From Candidatus Woesearchaeota archaeon (GTDB taxonomy: Archaea; Nanobdellota; Nanobdellia; Woesearchaeales; DSVV01), in assembly GCA_018303075.1 (NCBI GenBank), contig JAGVYW010000036.1, positions 1 to 40,386 on the forward strand: 40,386 nucleotides of DNA. Direction: 5' to 3'. A model generated the notes under the pieces. That model had not been told where the DNA came from, made no database searches, and saw nothing but the letters and a program-made list of their open reading frames with translations. How positions within the stretch are numbered: position 1 is the first letter of the stretch; each line of letters opens with the position of its first letter. A program made the position numbers and the translations under genes. Positions 34,398 through 40,386 of the stretch are shown in pieces.

Positions 34398-35345
34398 CTA
34401 ACTATCAATTATATGCTTATAAAATTGTTTCCCAATTAATCTTATATTTTGATTATTCTCCAAATGTTTTACCAAATATTCTGGTATCACATTAACTCCA
34501 TTATAAACACCGCTTAATTGTCCAGCTACAAATGCAATAGTATCAGTATCTCCTCCTAAGTTAACAGCACGAGATACAGTATGTAAATAATTTTCGGGTG
34601 ATTTTAAAAAGCAGAATAAAGCTGCAGATAATACATCAATACAACTCCCATTTGTTGATAATGTATAATTCTCTTCACCAGTTGATATGATTCTCTTTAT
34701 AGCTATTAAGTTATTAATGAAGTCAGAATGTTTTTTACTTTTTGGATTCATTATAAATCTATCCATGATTGAAGTATCAATCAGATTATCATGTGAATAG
34801 ACATTTTGTAATAAAGAGTAATAAATAAATGAGAAACGTACTGCATCATTATTATTATGTGTCATTCTAATTGCATCTTCCACTATTGTATCAAAATGAG
34901 GGTCGCCATACAATTGAAATAAAAAAGCCAGTGGACTTGTACGTGTTAAACAGCCACTTCCTAAAGAATCATCTCCTGAATGTTTATAAGAAACTTTTTT
35001 ATCTAATTTATTTAATGCTGACCATGTTACAGAACCAACACCACGTAATTCATCTGATTTATGCATTAAAAGGTATTCCTGAACAAAGTTATTAACATCA
35101 AATCTATTATAATTTACAATCGCTTTTGTCGTTGCAAGCATTAATTGGGTATCATCAGTATATTGTCCAGGTAATAAACCACGAATTCTCGTTCTTTCAT
35201 CGGCTTTTAGAAAATAGTGTATAGAGCCATATCTATTATTAATTTCTTCTTTTGATAAACCTTCAACAGGCATACCTAATGCATCACCAATAGCTCCGCC
35301 TAAGAAAAAACCGATTATTTTTTCTAAATTACGAGTCATTTCCAT
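34398..35345 (-). CDS. ADP-ribosylglycohydrolase (DraG/ARH family) 1
   Basis: 315 aa from ATG 35345, about 29 nt from the centre of a TATA box (35370-35378); an upstream TTG (35354) and an inner ATG (35339) are alternatives. It has the family's magnesium-site motifs: G-G-A-I-G-D-A-L-G (16-24), Y-T-D-D-T-Q (62-67) and the C-terminal L-G-G-D-T-D-T-I-A. The family removes ADP-ribose from protein side chains or other acceptors. All metal-binding aspartates are present, so it should be active. It sits tail-to-tail, 2 nt from the ADP-ribosyltransferase-like cassette, exactly as an immunity gene would. It appears to be singly transcribed and leaderless. Confidence 0.9.
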   Translation of the reverse strand: MEMTRNLEKIIGFFLGGAIGDALGMPVEGLSKEEINNRYGSIHYFLKADERTRIRGLLPGQYTDDTQLMLATTKAIVNYNRFDVNNFVQEYLLMHKSDELRGVGSVTWSALNKLDKKVSYKHSGDDSLGSGCLTRTSPLAFLFQLYGDPHFDTIVEDAIRMTHNNNDAVRFSFIYYSLLQNVYSHDNLIDTSIMDRFIMNPKSKKHSDFINNLIAIKRIISTGEENYTLSTNGSCIDVLSAALFCFLKSPENYLHTVSRAVNLGGDTDTIAFVAGQLSGVYNGVNVIPEYLVKHLENNQNIRLIGKQFYKHIIDS

Positions 35346-35369
35346 AATAAACAAAGTGATTGTTGCGAG

Positions 35370-35378
35370 TATATAAAT
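35370..35378 (-). promoter_or_regulatory. TATA box of ADP-ribosylglycohydrolase gene 1
   Basis: ATTTATATA on the minus strand, centre about 29 nt before ATG 35345; nearly the same element as at 33095-33103. Confidence 0.55.
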
Positions 35379-35429
35379 CTTTCGGAAATGTTGTCCCTAT
35401 GTGATGAATAATCTATGTATATCATATAA

Positions 35430-35727
35430 ATTGAAGAGCTCTACCAATTATCAGAAACAAGATTCATTGCAGATGAAGATGTATTGGATTTAAGAAAACA
35501 AAGCAAGAGAGCAGAAGACAAATATTATAATACACAAAAACTGCGAATAGTCAAAGAGCGAATGAGTTCATTAATAGAAAGAACCTCAAATTATAACAAA
35601 ATCAAAGATATTCTGAAACCATACGAATTAAAGTTGGTATCAACTCAATTTGCACCAATTAAACAAAGTCTTTGATCCAAATAATGCAGATTATGGTTCA
35701 AAAAGAAAAGTATATGATGGAACATAA
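35430..35727 (+). pseudogene. Remnant of a C-terminal cassette
   Basis: An open stretch with no start (E-E-L-Y-Q-L-S-E-T-R-F-I-A-D-E-D-V-L ... L-V-S-T-Q-F-A-P-I-K-Q) stops at 35675. One frame change later the reading continues as K-V-F-D-P-N-N-A-D-Y-G-S-K-R-K and ends at 35727, overlapping the 3' end of the next convergent gene. It is helical and charged, lacks promoter and RBS, and repeats the tail-to-tail arrangement of the other cassettes. I do not recognise the domain. Confidence 0.4.
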
Positions 35728-36125
35728 ATTAAATGTCTTGCCGTAACTAGATCGATTATATTTCTTTCAAATAGAAAAATTGAGTTTTCATAAATAAAAT
35801 CTGACTTATTCTTCCTTTGGTTTTTTGAAGGTCTTTTTTCAGGTTTTCTATCAAACATTCTTAAATCTATTTCACCATTAACTAATTTTAGTCCTTGCCA
35901 GATTGCTTCAACAGAATGTGAAAATAAGTTAGGAAAACCAGGAACAGGAATGTGGTAATTCTCTTGATAATGAAATGGATTTAGAAAAGCATATCCTTTT
36001 TTTGATGCTGCATTGTATAAAACTATTTTTCCATCTCCTCTATTCCTCAATTGTCTAGCTTCTTCTTGAGTAATAAACATTGCAAGATTGCTTGAAGGTT
36101 TAATATCCTTAAAATTTCCACTCAT
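35691..36125 (-). CDS. Small protein resembling DUF6939 / NADAR-like proteins
   Basis: 144 aa from ATG 36125, with a TATA box at 36157-36164. Recognisable features are I-P-V-P-G-F-P-N-L-F, S-H-S-V-E-A-I-W-Q-G-L-K-L-V (60s-70s), a basic R-K-P-E-K-R-P-S-K segment and a closing Y-V-P-S-Y-T-F-L. From memory this order matches DUF6939 proteins of actinobacteria, and the S-V-E-x-x-W-Q-G-L-K helix resembles the T-V-E-H-x-x-Q-A-x-K helix of NADAR enzymes, which remove ADP-ribose from guanine in nucleic acid. Its place between two ADP-ribosylglycohydrolases and beside an ADP-ribosyltransferase-like cassette supports a role in reversing ADP-ribosylation, but this is inference. It ends inside the preceding toxin remnant, as an immunity gene would. 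Confidence 0.5.
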   Translation of the reverse strand: MSGNFKDIKPSSNLAMFITQEEARQLRNRGDGKIVLYNAASKKGYAFLNPFHYQENYHIPVPGFPNLFSHSVEAIWQGLKLVNGEIDLRMFDRKPEKRPSKNQRKNKSDFIYENSIFLFERNIIDLVTARHLIYVPSYTFLFEP

Positions 36126-36156
36126 ATTATCACTTTTTATTAGGAGAGATAGACTA

Positions 36157-36164
36157 TTTATAAA
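36157..36164 (-). promoter_or_regulatory. TATA box of the DUF6939/NADAR-like gene
   Basis: TTTATAAA, about 35 nt before ATG 36125, implying a leader of only a few bases. A second TTTATAA lies about 13 nt further upstream (36173-36179). Confidence 0.5.
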
Positions 36165-36249
36165 TTTTATTATTTATAAGTGACAAACAGAACTGCGTGA
36201 AGAAAACAAACTGTCTTAAAAAACGAATGTGTTTAAATATAAGTTAATT

Positions 36250-36418
36250 CTTAAACATTTCAATAAAGATTCTGTGAATTGGATGTTTTGTTAGAAAAAC
36301 AAGGAATTTTGCAAAAAGAAGAAAATTAATTATTAATCAATTGCATATTACACAAACAAATCATAATTTGATAGAACATAAAGCAGGAACAACTCCTGCA
36401 TGCTTATTTGTAAAGTAG
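36250..36418 (+). pseudogene. Possible short remnant of another C-terminal cassette
   Basis: Two short open pieces in different frames: E-L-D-V-L-L-E-K-Q-G-I-L-Q-K-E-E-N, then I-N-Q-L-H-I-T-Q-T-N-H-N-L-I-E-H-K-A-G-T followed by T-P-A-C-L-F-V-K, stopping at 36418. It overlaps the 3' end of the next convergent gene by about 15 nt, repeating the layout of the neighbouring units. Too short to assign; it could be chance. Confidence 0.25.
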
Positions 36419-37414
36419 AGCTGATATATTTTCCATTCCTTGTAATGCAACTTTATATAATTTTTGTGTAATTTCATTTAAATATTGATAATTCTCAAGA
36501 CCAACTTTAAATCGCATTGGTATGTTATTTATTCCCAAATATGCTCCTGACATGAAACCAGTAATTGCTGCTATACTATCTGAATCATAAGAATTATTAA
36601 CAGCAGTTAATACCGCTTTTTCAAAATCATCTCTATGTTTAAGAAAGCAATAAAGAGCTGTTTGGACTGTATCAAGCATATATCCTGTTGTTTGTAGATG
36701 AGAAAACGCAATACTTTCACTTTCACCAATAATCTCTTTAAGTTTAATTATTCTCTTTTTCATAGTGTCTATTTCATTGTCTTCAAAGCAAAGAGCAGAA
36801 AGCCCATCAAGAAAATCTTCATTACTTTTATTTGAAAAATAATCTGGTTCTTTTATAAGTGTTCTAATTACATATAAAACAACTTTCGTACCATCTATTG
36901 CTTTAGGATCAGCATGCGTGATTATTGGAGTATAAAAAATATAATCAGAAAGTTCATTCAATGATGCATATAAACTATACAATGCTACTGGAGCTACACG
37001 TGTTGCTGGACCATTTCCAGCACCATCTTTAATCCCACTATCTTTCCAAGAAACACCTCTAGATAATTGTTTTAATGAGTTTCTTGTTGTTCTTCCCAAT
37101 AATCGTAATTGTCCCTCTTTATAAGCACTAGTGAATCTGGATGCAATGTCTGAAAAGTCAACGCAACATTTCTCAACAATTGATTCTATTGTTAAAATTG
37201 TTAGTTGCGTATCATCAGTATAATAACCTCGTCTTAAACCATTTTTTTTTGCTAATGAACCTGGGAAAGGCAACATAAATTGTGTTACTTGTCTATATTC
37301 ATCTGTCCTATCTATAGGCATTATTCCCTCAACAGGCATTCCTAACGCATCACCTATTGCTCCTCCTATGATACAACCTAAGAATTTTGAGTTCAATTGG
37401 TTATTTTCAATCAT
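36404..37414 (-). CDS. ADP-ribosylglycohydrolase (DraG/ARH family) 2
   Basis: 336 aa from ATG 37414, about 29 nt from the TATA box at 37439-37446; the frame stays open to a TTG at 37438 that lies within the promoter spacing and is unlikely. Motifs are I-G-G-A-I-G-D-A-L-G (16-25) and Y-Y-T-D-D-T-Q (64-70), as in the first copy. The C-terminal site reads N-N-S-Y-D-S-D-S-I-A rather than the usual G-G-D-T-D-T-I-A: both aspartates survive but the glycines do not. The two proteins are clearly divergent paralogues rather than a recent duplication, so they probably serve different substrates or toxins. Confidence 0.88.
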   Translation of the reverse strand: MIENNQLNSKFLGCIIGGAIGDALGMPVEGIMPIDRTDEYRQVTQFMLPFPGSLAKKNGLRRGYYTDDTQLTILTIESIVEKCCVDFSDIASRFTSAYKEGQLRLLGRTTRNSLKQLSRGVSWKDSGIKDGAGNGPATRVAPVALYSLYASLNELSDYIFYTPIITHADPKAIDGTKVVLYVIRTLIKEPDYFSNKSNEDFLDGLSALCFEDNEIDTMKKRIIKLKEIIGESESIAFSHLQTTGYMLDTVQTALYCFLKHRDDFEKAVLTAVNNSYDSDSIAAITGFMSGAYLGINNIPMRFKVGLENYQYLNEITQKLYKVALQGMENISALLYK

Positions 37415-37438
37415 AATTACAAAAAGAATAATTATCAA

Positions 37439-37446
37439 TTTATAAA
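37439..37446 (-). promoter_or_regulatory. TATA box of ADP-ribosylglycohydrolase gene 2
   Basis: TTTATAAA, centre about 29 nt before ATG 37414; it decides that start. Confidence 0.6.
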
Positions 37447-37477
37447 TTTTGTCTTTTGTAAGTAATAAAAAATAGTC

Positions 37478-37729
37478 ATTGTCCTAAGATATGGATTATT
37501 TACAAAAAGTCAGACTGAATCTCCTGCTCAATCCAACATAGAGAGTAACATGGAGAATTGCATTTCTTTCTGAAACAAAGAATACTCATCATAGGCACGC
37601 ACTTGGAACAATAATCTCTGAAGAAAACACAGAAATAGGCAAAGCTATGTATATGATTCTTTCTTCGATAAACCTATTGGCAAATGGATAGATAGAATTA
37701 ATTTATTAGGTGTTGGAAATCCTATCTAA
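37478..37729 (+). pseudogene. Silent cassette remnant joined to a copy of a giant-gene linker
   Basis: 37512-37550 is identical over 39 nt to 29889-29927 of the giant gene (linker T-E-S-P-A-Q-S-N-I-E-S-N), and 37478-37492 matches 29864-29878 exactly, with an 8-nt insertion between. Directly after the shared part a different tail follows in a shifted frame: W-R-I-A-F-L-S-E-T-K-N-T-H-H-R-H-A-L-G-T, then after another frame change F-F-D-K-P-I-G-K-W-I-D-R-I-N-L-L-G-V-G-N, stopping at 37729. The tail overlaps the 3' end of the next convergent gene by 8 nt. No promoter or start is present. The near-perfect linker points to a recent exchange. Confidence 0.65.
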
Positions 37730-38192
37730 TAACATCTTTTGCTATTTTTAGCCCAGTTCGATTTCTTTGATATTCTGTCGATGTAATTTTATATAGAAAT
37801 TTAACAGGGTCAAAATCAACAAATTCAAAAGATTGTAATAGATGTTTATACATTATTGCAAGTTTTACAGCTAAATTAATTTGATATTCAATTTTCATAT
37901 CTTGATTATCCTTACTATAACCAGAAAAGTCAATGGATTCTAATTCTTTTTTAAGAATTGACAGATGTTGATATCTATTAACTTCAGTATTATTTAATCT
38001 TTCTTTATGTTTCTGATAACTCTGAATTAATTTATCAATAAACAAAATGTCATTGCTTACATATCCCTCCATCCATGAAAATGACATGTGTATAGTAAAG
38101 AATTCAGAGAGTTGGTCAATACAAATAGATTTCAATCTTTCGTAAATTTTTCTTTCATCATAAATAATGTTATCAATTGTTACCTTTAACAT
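37722..38192 (-). CDS. Hypothetical protein, candidate immunity gene
   Basis: 156 aa from ATG 38192, chosen because AGGTGAT, a good Shine-Dalgarno, lies 4 nt upstream; a GTG at 38201 is the alternative. Charged, helical and with no signal peptide. Notable bits are the start M-L-K-V-T-I-D-N-I-I-Y-D-E-R-K, a Trp/Met-rich F-S-W-M-E-G-Y and the end T-E-Y-Q-R-N-R-T-G-L-K-I-A-K. I do not recognise the family. It overlaps the end of the Dbr1-like gene by 20 nt on the same strand, so the two form an operon. Its 3' end overlaps the toxin-tail remnant at 37478-37729, suggesting it was that tail's immunity gene; this rests on position only. Confidence 0.65.
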   Translation of the reverse strand: MLKVTIDNIIYDERKIYERLKSICIDQLSEFFTIHMSFSWMEGYVSNDILFIDKLIQSYQKHKERLNNTEVNRYQHLSILKKELESIDFSGYSKDNQDMKIEYQINLAVKLAIMYKHLLQSFEFVDFDPVKFLYKITSTEYQRNRTGLKIAKDVIR

Positions 38193-38921
38193 TAGTATCA
38201 CCTAAAATCTCAATAATCTCAAACCATTTCTTCATTGATGGAACATCTGTAGGAGATTTCATCATTGTTTGCAATCCAATTACTTTTATGTTGTGATATT
38301 CTATCGAAATAGAAATATCATGATGACCAAAAAAATGATAGCGTGGTGATTTTATATCAAGGATTCTTCTAAATTCTTCAACAACATTTACACTACCAAG
38401 TAATTTAAGAGTTTCTGTAAGTGCAGGAGCTTGATGCGTAAGCAAAATATCTAATCGTTGCTGATAATTTATAACAGTAGCTACATCTTCTAAAGTAAAA
38501 TTTCTCCTTCTATTGCCTTTTAATCGTGGGTCATCTTTTTGAAGAGTATATCTTTGTTGAGAATAAACTCCACCAACAACAGCAACAGAAATACCTAATA
38601 CATTATGTATCCTCCCATTAGATAAATAATATAAATTTTCAGCAATTTGTAGGTTGCTTTCAAATCTTCCAATTAAATCAAAATCTTCATGATTACCATG
38701 AATAAAATAAGTTGGAATAGGAACTTTTTGTTTTCCGGAATAAAAAGCAGCAAATTCATTTACCCAACCTCTTTTTTTTGTTGCTTTATCCAAATTTTCA
38801 TCAGAAATAAACGCTCCAAAATCACCTACCTGTAAAATTACATCATGTGTTTATCTATCAAAGAAGCATACATCATATCTAAATGCCCCTCAATATCTCC
38901 AACTACAGCAATACGCACCAT
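38173..38921 (-). pseudogene. Dbr1-like metallophosphoesterase, frame broken near its N-terminus
   Basis: ATG 38921 opens M-V-R-I-A-V-V-G-D-I-E-G-H-L-D-M-M-Y and stops at 38838 after a frame change. The next frame supplies D-V-I-L-Q-V-G-D-F-G-A-F and continues uninterrupted to 38173. Joined, it is a calcineurin-like phosphoesterase: G-D-I-E-G-H, G-D-F, F-I-H-G-N-H-E, L-L-T-H-Q-A-P and F-F-G-H-H-D. The layout F-A-A-F-Y-S-G-K-Q-K-V-P-I-P-T-Y-F-I-H-G followed by a short N-L-Y-Y-L-S-N-G segment closely resembles the RNA lariat-debranching enzyme Dbr1, which cuts 2'-5' phosphodiesters. One base separates it from an intact gene of about 240 codons, so sequencing error or recent inactivation are both possible. 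A TATA box precedes it; it overlaps the 156-aa gene downstream. Confidence 0.65.
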
Positions 38922-38943
38922 TATCTGAAGGTATCACACCACC

Positions 38944-38955
38944 TATTTAAATATT
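38944..38955 (-). promoter_or_regulatory. TATA box of the Dbr1-like gene and its downstream partner
   Basis: AATATTTAAATA, centre about 29 nt before ATG 38921, the same spacing as the other immunity-type genes. It would drive the two-gene unit. Confidence 0.55.
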
Positions 38956-38989
38956 ACTAGTTAGTTATGACAAATGAGCCTTAACATAG

Positions 38990-39087
38990 CTACAATCATA
39001 TTTACAATTGAGAAGAAGGTATCAGAAACAGAACAACAATATCAAGAGAGAGTTAAACAAACAAAAGAATTGATGAGAGAGATTTAA
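38990..39087 (+). repeat. Degraded copy 3 of module C
   Basis: Reads A-T-I-I-F-T-I-E-K-K-V-S-E-T-E-Q-Q-Y-Q-E, then R-V-K-Q-T-K-E-L-M, matching I-I-V-F-T-F-E-Q-K-E-S-E-T-E-E-N-Y-Q of the giant protein (about 31105-31205), including a 20-nt exact match ending in AAAGAATTGAT. Homology is lost where transposase-like sequence begins (about 39076), so an insertion may have cut off the cassette that once followed. Confidence 0.65.
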
Positions 39088-39612
39088 GAAAAATTGTCCG
39101 TGAAAATTTCAAGAAAAAAGACAAAACAAAAATCAAGCAAAAGATTGCCAGTGCCAGAGAAGAGCTTTAGCAAAATAATCTTGAGAAAGTTTCTTTGTCT
39201 GATCCAGAATGTCGCATGATGCAGAGAATATCAAATTTGCTCTCGACAACGAAATTAATCTCTATGTGCCTTTTTACTTTCGTGAACGATTGTGGATGAA
39301 AGAAAAAAAGAACACTAACGAAAGCAGAAAAATTTATTCTTTGAGAACAATTCCAGTTGAACCAGTATACGGACACATGAAACAAAACCTAGGATTTAGA
39401 GAATTTTTGCTTAGAGGACTTGAAAAAGTAAAAATTGAGATGAATTTGATATCAATTGCTCACAATTTAGGGAAAATACATCGAATGATGAGAAAAAATA
39501 AAGAAATATGGTATGGGGAAAAGTTTCTCATATTTTACTTTATTCAGAAATTTCTGTGTTTACGAAATTTAATTGTGGGACGGCTTCGCCTGTTATACGT
39601 AGAGAGCCTTTG
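39076..39612 (+). mobile_element. IS1182-like transposase remnant
   Basis: Frame 1 reads R-D-L-R-K-I-V-R-E-N-F-K-K-K ... A-S-A-R-E-E-L, a stop at 39168, then L-E-K-V-S-L-S-D-P-E-C-R-M-M, resembling the S-x-T-D-P-D/E-x-x-M region of IS1182-family DDE transposases. A frame change (with probable internal loss) leads to D-A-E-N-I-K-F-A-L-D-N-E-I-N-L-Y-V-P and the C-terminal signature S-L-R-T-I-P-V-E-P-V-Y-G-H-M-K-Q, L-R-G-L-E-K-V-K-I-E-M-N, A-H-N-L-G-K-I. The N-terminal half is absent, so it is dead. A GGCTTCGCC hairpin (39581-39589) lies near the 3' end; no clear terminal inverted repeats could be identified. Confidence 0.7.
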
Positions 39613-39756
39613 ATGGCGAACGGAGTTTTTTTGTCATCGAAAATGCTGTTACTGACGTAGTTTTTACTTTCTTAATTGATATAATTTCCTGCGTAGCAGA
39701 CTAAGTTATGGGGGTTCCATTTTATCGTTTAAGTTTAAGGTGAAAATGGTGGGCAT
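39613..39756. other. Intergenic region between IS remnant and Lrp-like gene
   Basis: About 140 nt with a TTTTTTT tract near 39628, which could terminate sense transcription. No gene seen. Confidence 0.4.
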
Positions 39757-40386
39757 CTAGAATGGATAGTAGTTAAGTTTATGTTCTTGGTGAATGAGTA
39801 AAGTGTCGTAATCTCTTATGATCTCCGAGAAATTGTTCCGAATTTCTAATAAAATATTGTGCAGTTGTTCGTCGTCTTTAATTTCAAATTCTAATTCTAC
39901 ATCCCACGAGCCAACAAGTTTTAAGTATTGTATCCCGTAAAGATGAGAAGCAATATAAGTGATAAGCTGTTTTTCTTTTTCAGGAGTTAGGGAATGAAGA
40001 CGAAGAATTATTTTGTATAGTTTATGATTAATTTTGTCAAGATTAATTAAAATTCGATATTGGGAAATAATATTATCTTTGGTTAATTTTCTCATTCTGT
40101 AACTTATTACATCTCTGGTTAAGTTTAATTTGTCAATCATTTCCAAAATTGCCAGGCGGGCATTTGTTGAAAGAGTTCTAAGAATTTTCTTGTCAATATC
40201 ATCTAATTCATAATGCCCTATTTTTCCGCCATAAGAAAACTTCTTTTTCTCTTTTTTCTCAGTTAGATATGCTTTTGTAAAAACTGAGCTTATTTGAGTA
40301 ATCAAAACATCTTTTTCTAATACAAAAAGTCCGTATTGATTAATAAAATTGCCCAATATTTCTCCGAAATCATTAATATCTTTAGC
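39757..40386 (-). CDS. Lrp/AsnC-like two-domain transcriptional regulator (5' end outside window)
   Basis: The frame runs off the right edge (A-K-D-I-N-D-F-G-E-I-L before the first possible TTG start), so the beginning is missing. The visible part starts with the end of what looks like a ligand-sensing domain (F-V-L-E-K-D-V-L-I-T). A winged-helix segment follows: L-D-D-I-D-K-K-I-L-R-T-L-S-T-N-A-R, then V-I-S-Y-R-M-R-K-L as recognition helix and D-N-I-I-S-Q-Y-R-I as wing. A second sensor domain ends the protein, with V-G-S-W-D-V-E-L-E-F-E-I near its middle. This tandem arrangement of two Lrp-like units is common in DPANN archaea. Ligand and targets are unknown. It seems unrelated to the cassette array. 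Confidence 0.8.
   Translation of the reverse strand, partial: AKDINDFGEILGNFINQYGLFVLEKDVLITQISSVFTKAYLTEKKEKKKFSYGGKIGHYELDDIDKKILRTLSTNARLAILEMIDKLNLTRDVISYRMRKLTKDNIISQYRILINLDKINHKLYKIILRLHSLTPEKEKQLITYIASHLYGIQYLKLVGSWDVELEFEIKDDEQLHNILLEIRNNFSEIIRDYDTLLIHQEHKLNYYPF

Noticed and set aside
39167-39385. 72-codon antisense frame over the IS remnant
   Set aside because: Overlaps recognisable transposase sequence on the other strand and has no features of its own.

Overview
The window looks like an AT-rich DPANN archaeon, most likely a woesearchaeote or pacearchaeote (inference). Supporting signs are archaeal regulators at both edges (TrmB-like, Lrp-like), a small membrane protein with the KSQITLFIILG anchor common in those lineages, and TATA boxes of TTTATAAA type 26-35 nt upstream of ATG codons, giving leaderless or nearly leaderless genes. 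No rRNA, tRNA or CRISPR array was seen.

Layout. Positions 1-2419 hold the end of a TrmB-like regulator and a convergent two-gene unit (HAD phosphatase, nucleoside hydrolase). Positions 2809-4014 encode a membrane-anchored protein with an Ig-like C-terminus. Positions 4150-32107 hold two overlapping same-strand reading frames of 3055 and 6282 codons. They read as one gene of about 9,300 codons broken by a single-base frame change near 13270. The protein begins with a signal peptide. It then has a beta-rich region, TPR-like helices, a long helical region, a kinase-like fold, a PP2C phosphatase, an FHA domain, a HAD phosphatase, several membrane segments, a HEAT-repeat solenoid, a class A beta-lactamase-like domain and a C-terminal nucleotidyltransferase-like domain. 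Related linker modules, partly with different codon use from their surroundings, separate these blocks.

Positions 31000-39600 are the most interesting part. The giant gene ends with a conserved module (31010-31418) followed by a distinct C-terminal effector-like domain. Downstream are further sense-strand pieces: a frame-broken copy of the module joined to an ADP-ribosyltransferase-like tail, a 39-nt exact copy of another giant-gene linker joined to a different tail, shorter tail remnants, and a third module copy. None has an obvious promoter or start. Between them, on the opposite strand and ending tail-to-tail within a few bases of these tails, are intact genes, most with their own TATA box. 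They encode a TIM-barrel enzyme, two ADP-ribosylglycohydrolases, a protein I associate with DUF6939/NADAR, an unknown protein, and a frame-broken Dbr1-like metallophosphoesterase. This is the layout of a polymorphic toxin locus: one expressed giant carrier, silent alternative C-terminal cassettes, and retained immunity genes. The ADP-ribosyltransferase next to an ADP-ribosylglycohydrolase is the strongest functional pairing. The array ends in a decayed IS1182-like transposase, followed by the Lrp-like gene cut by the window edge.
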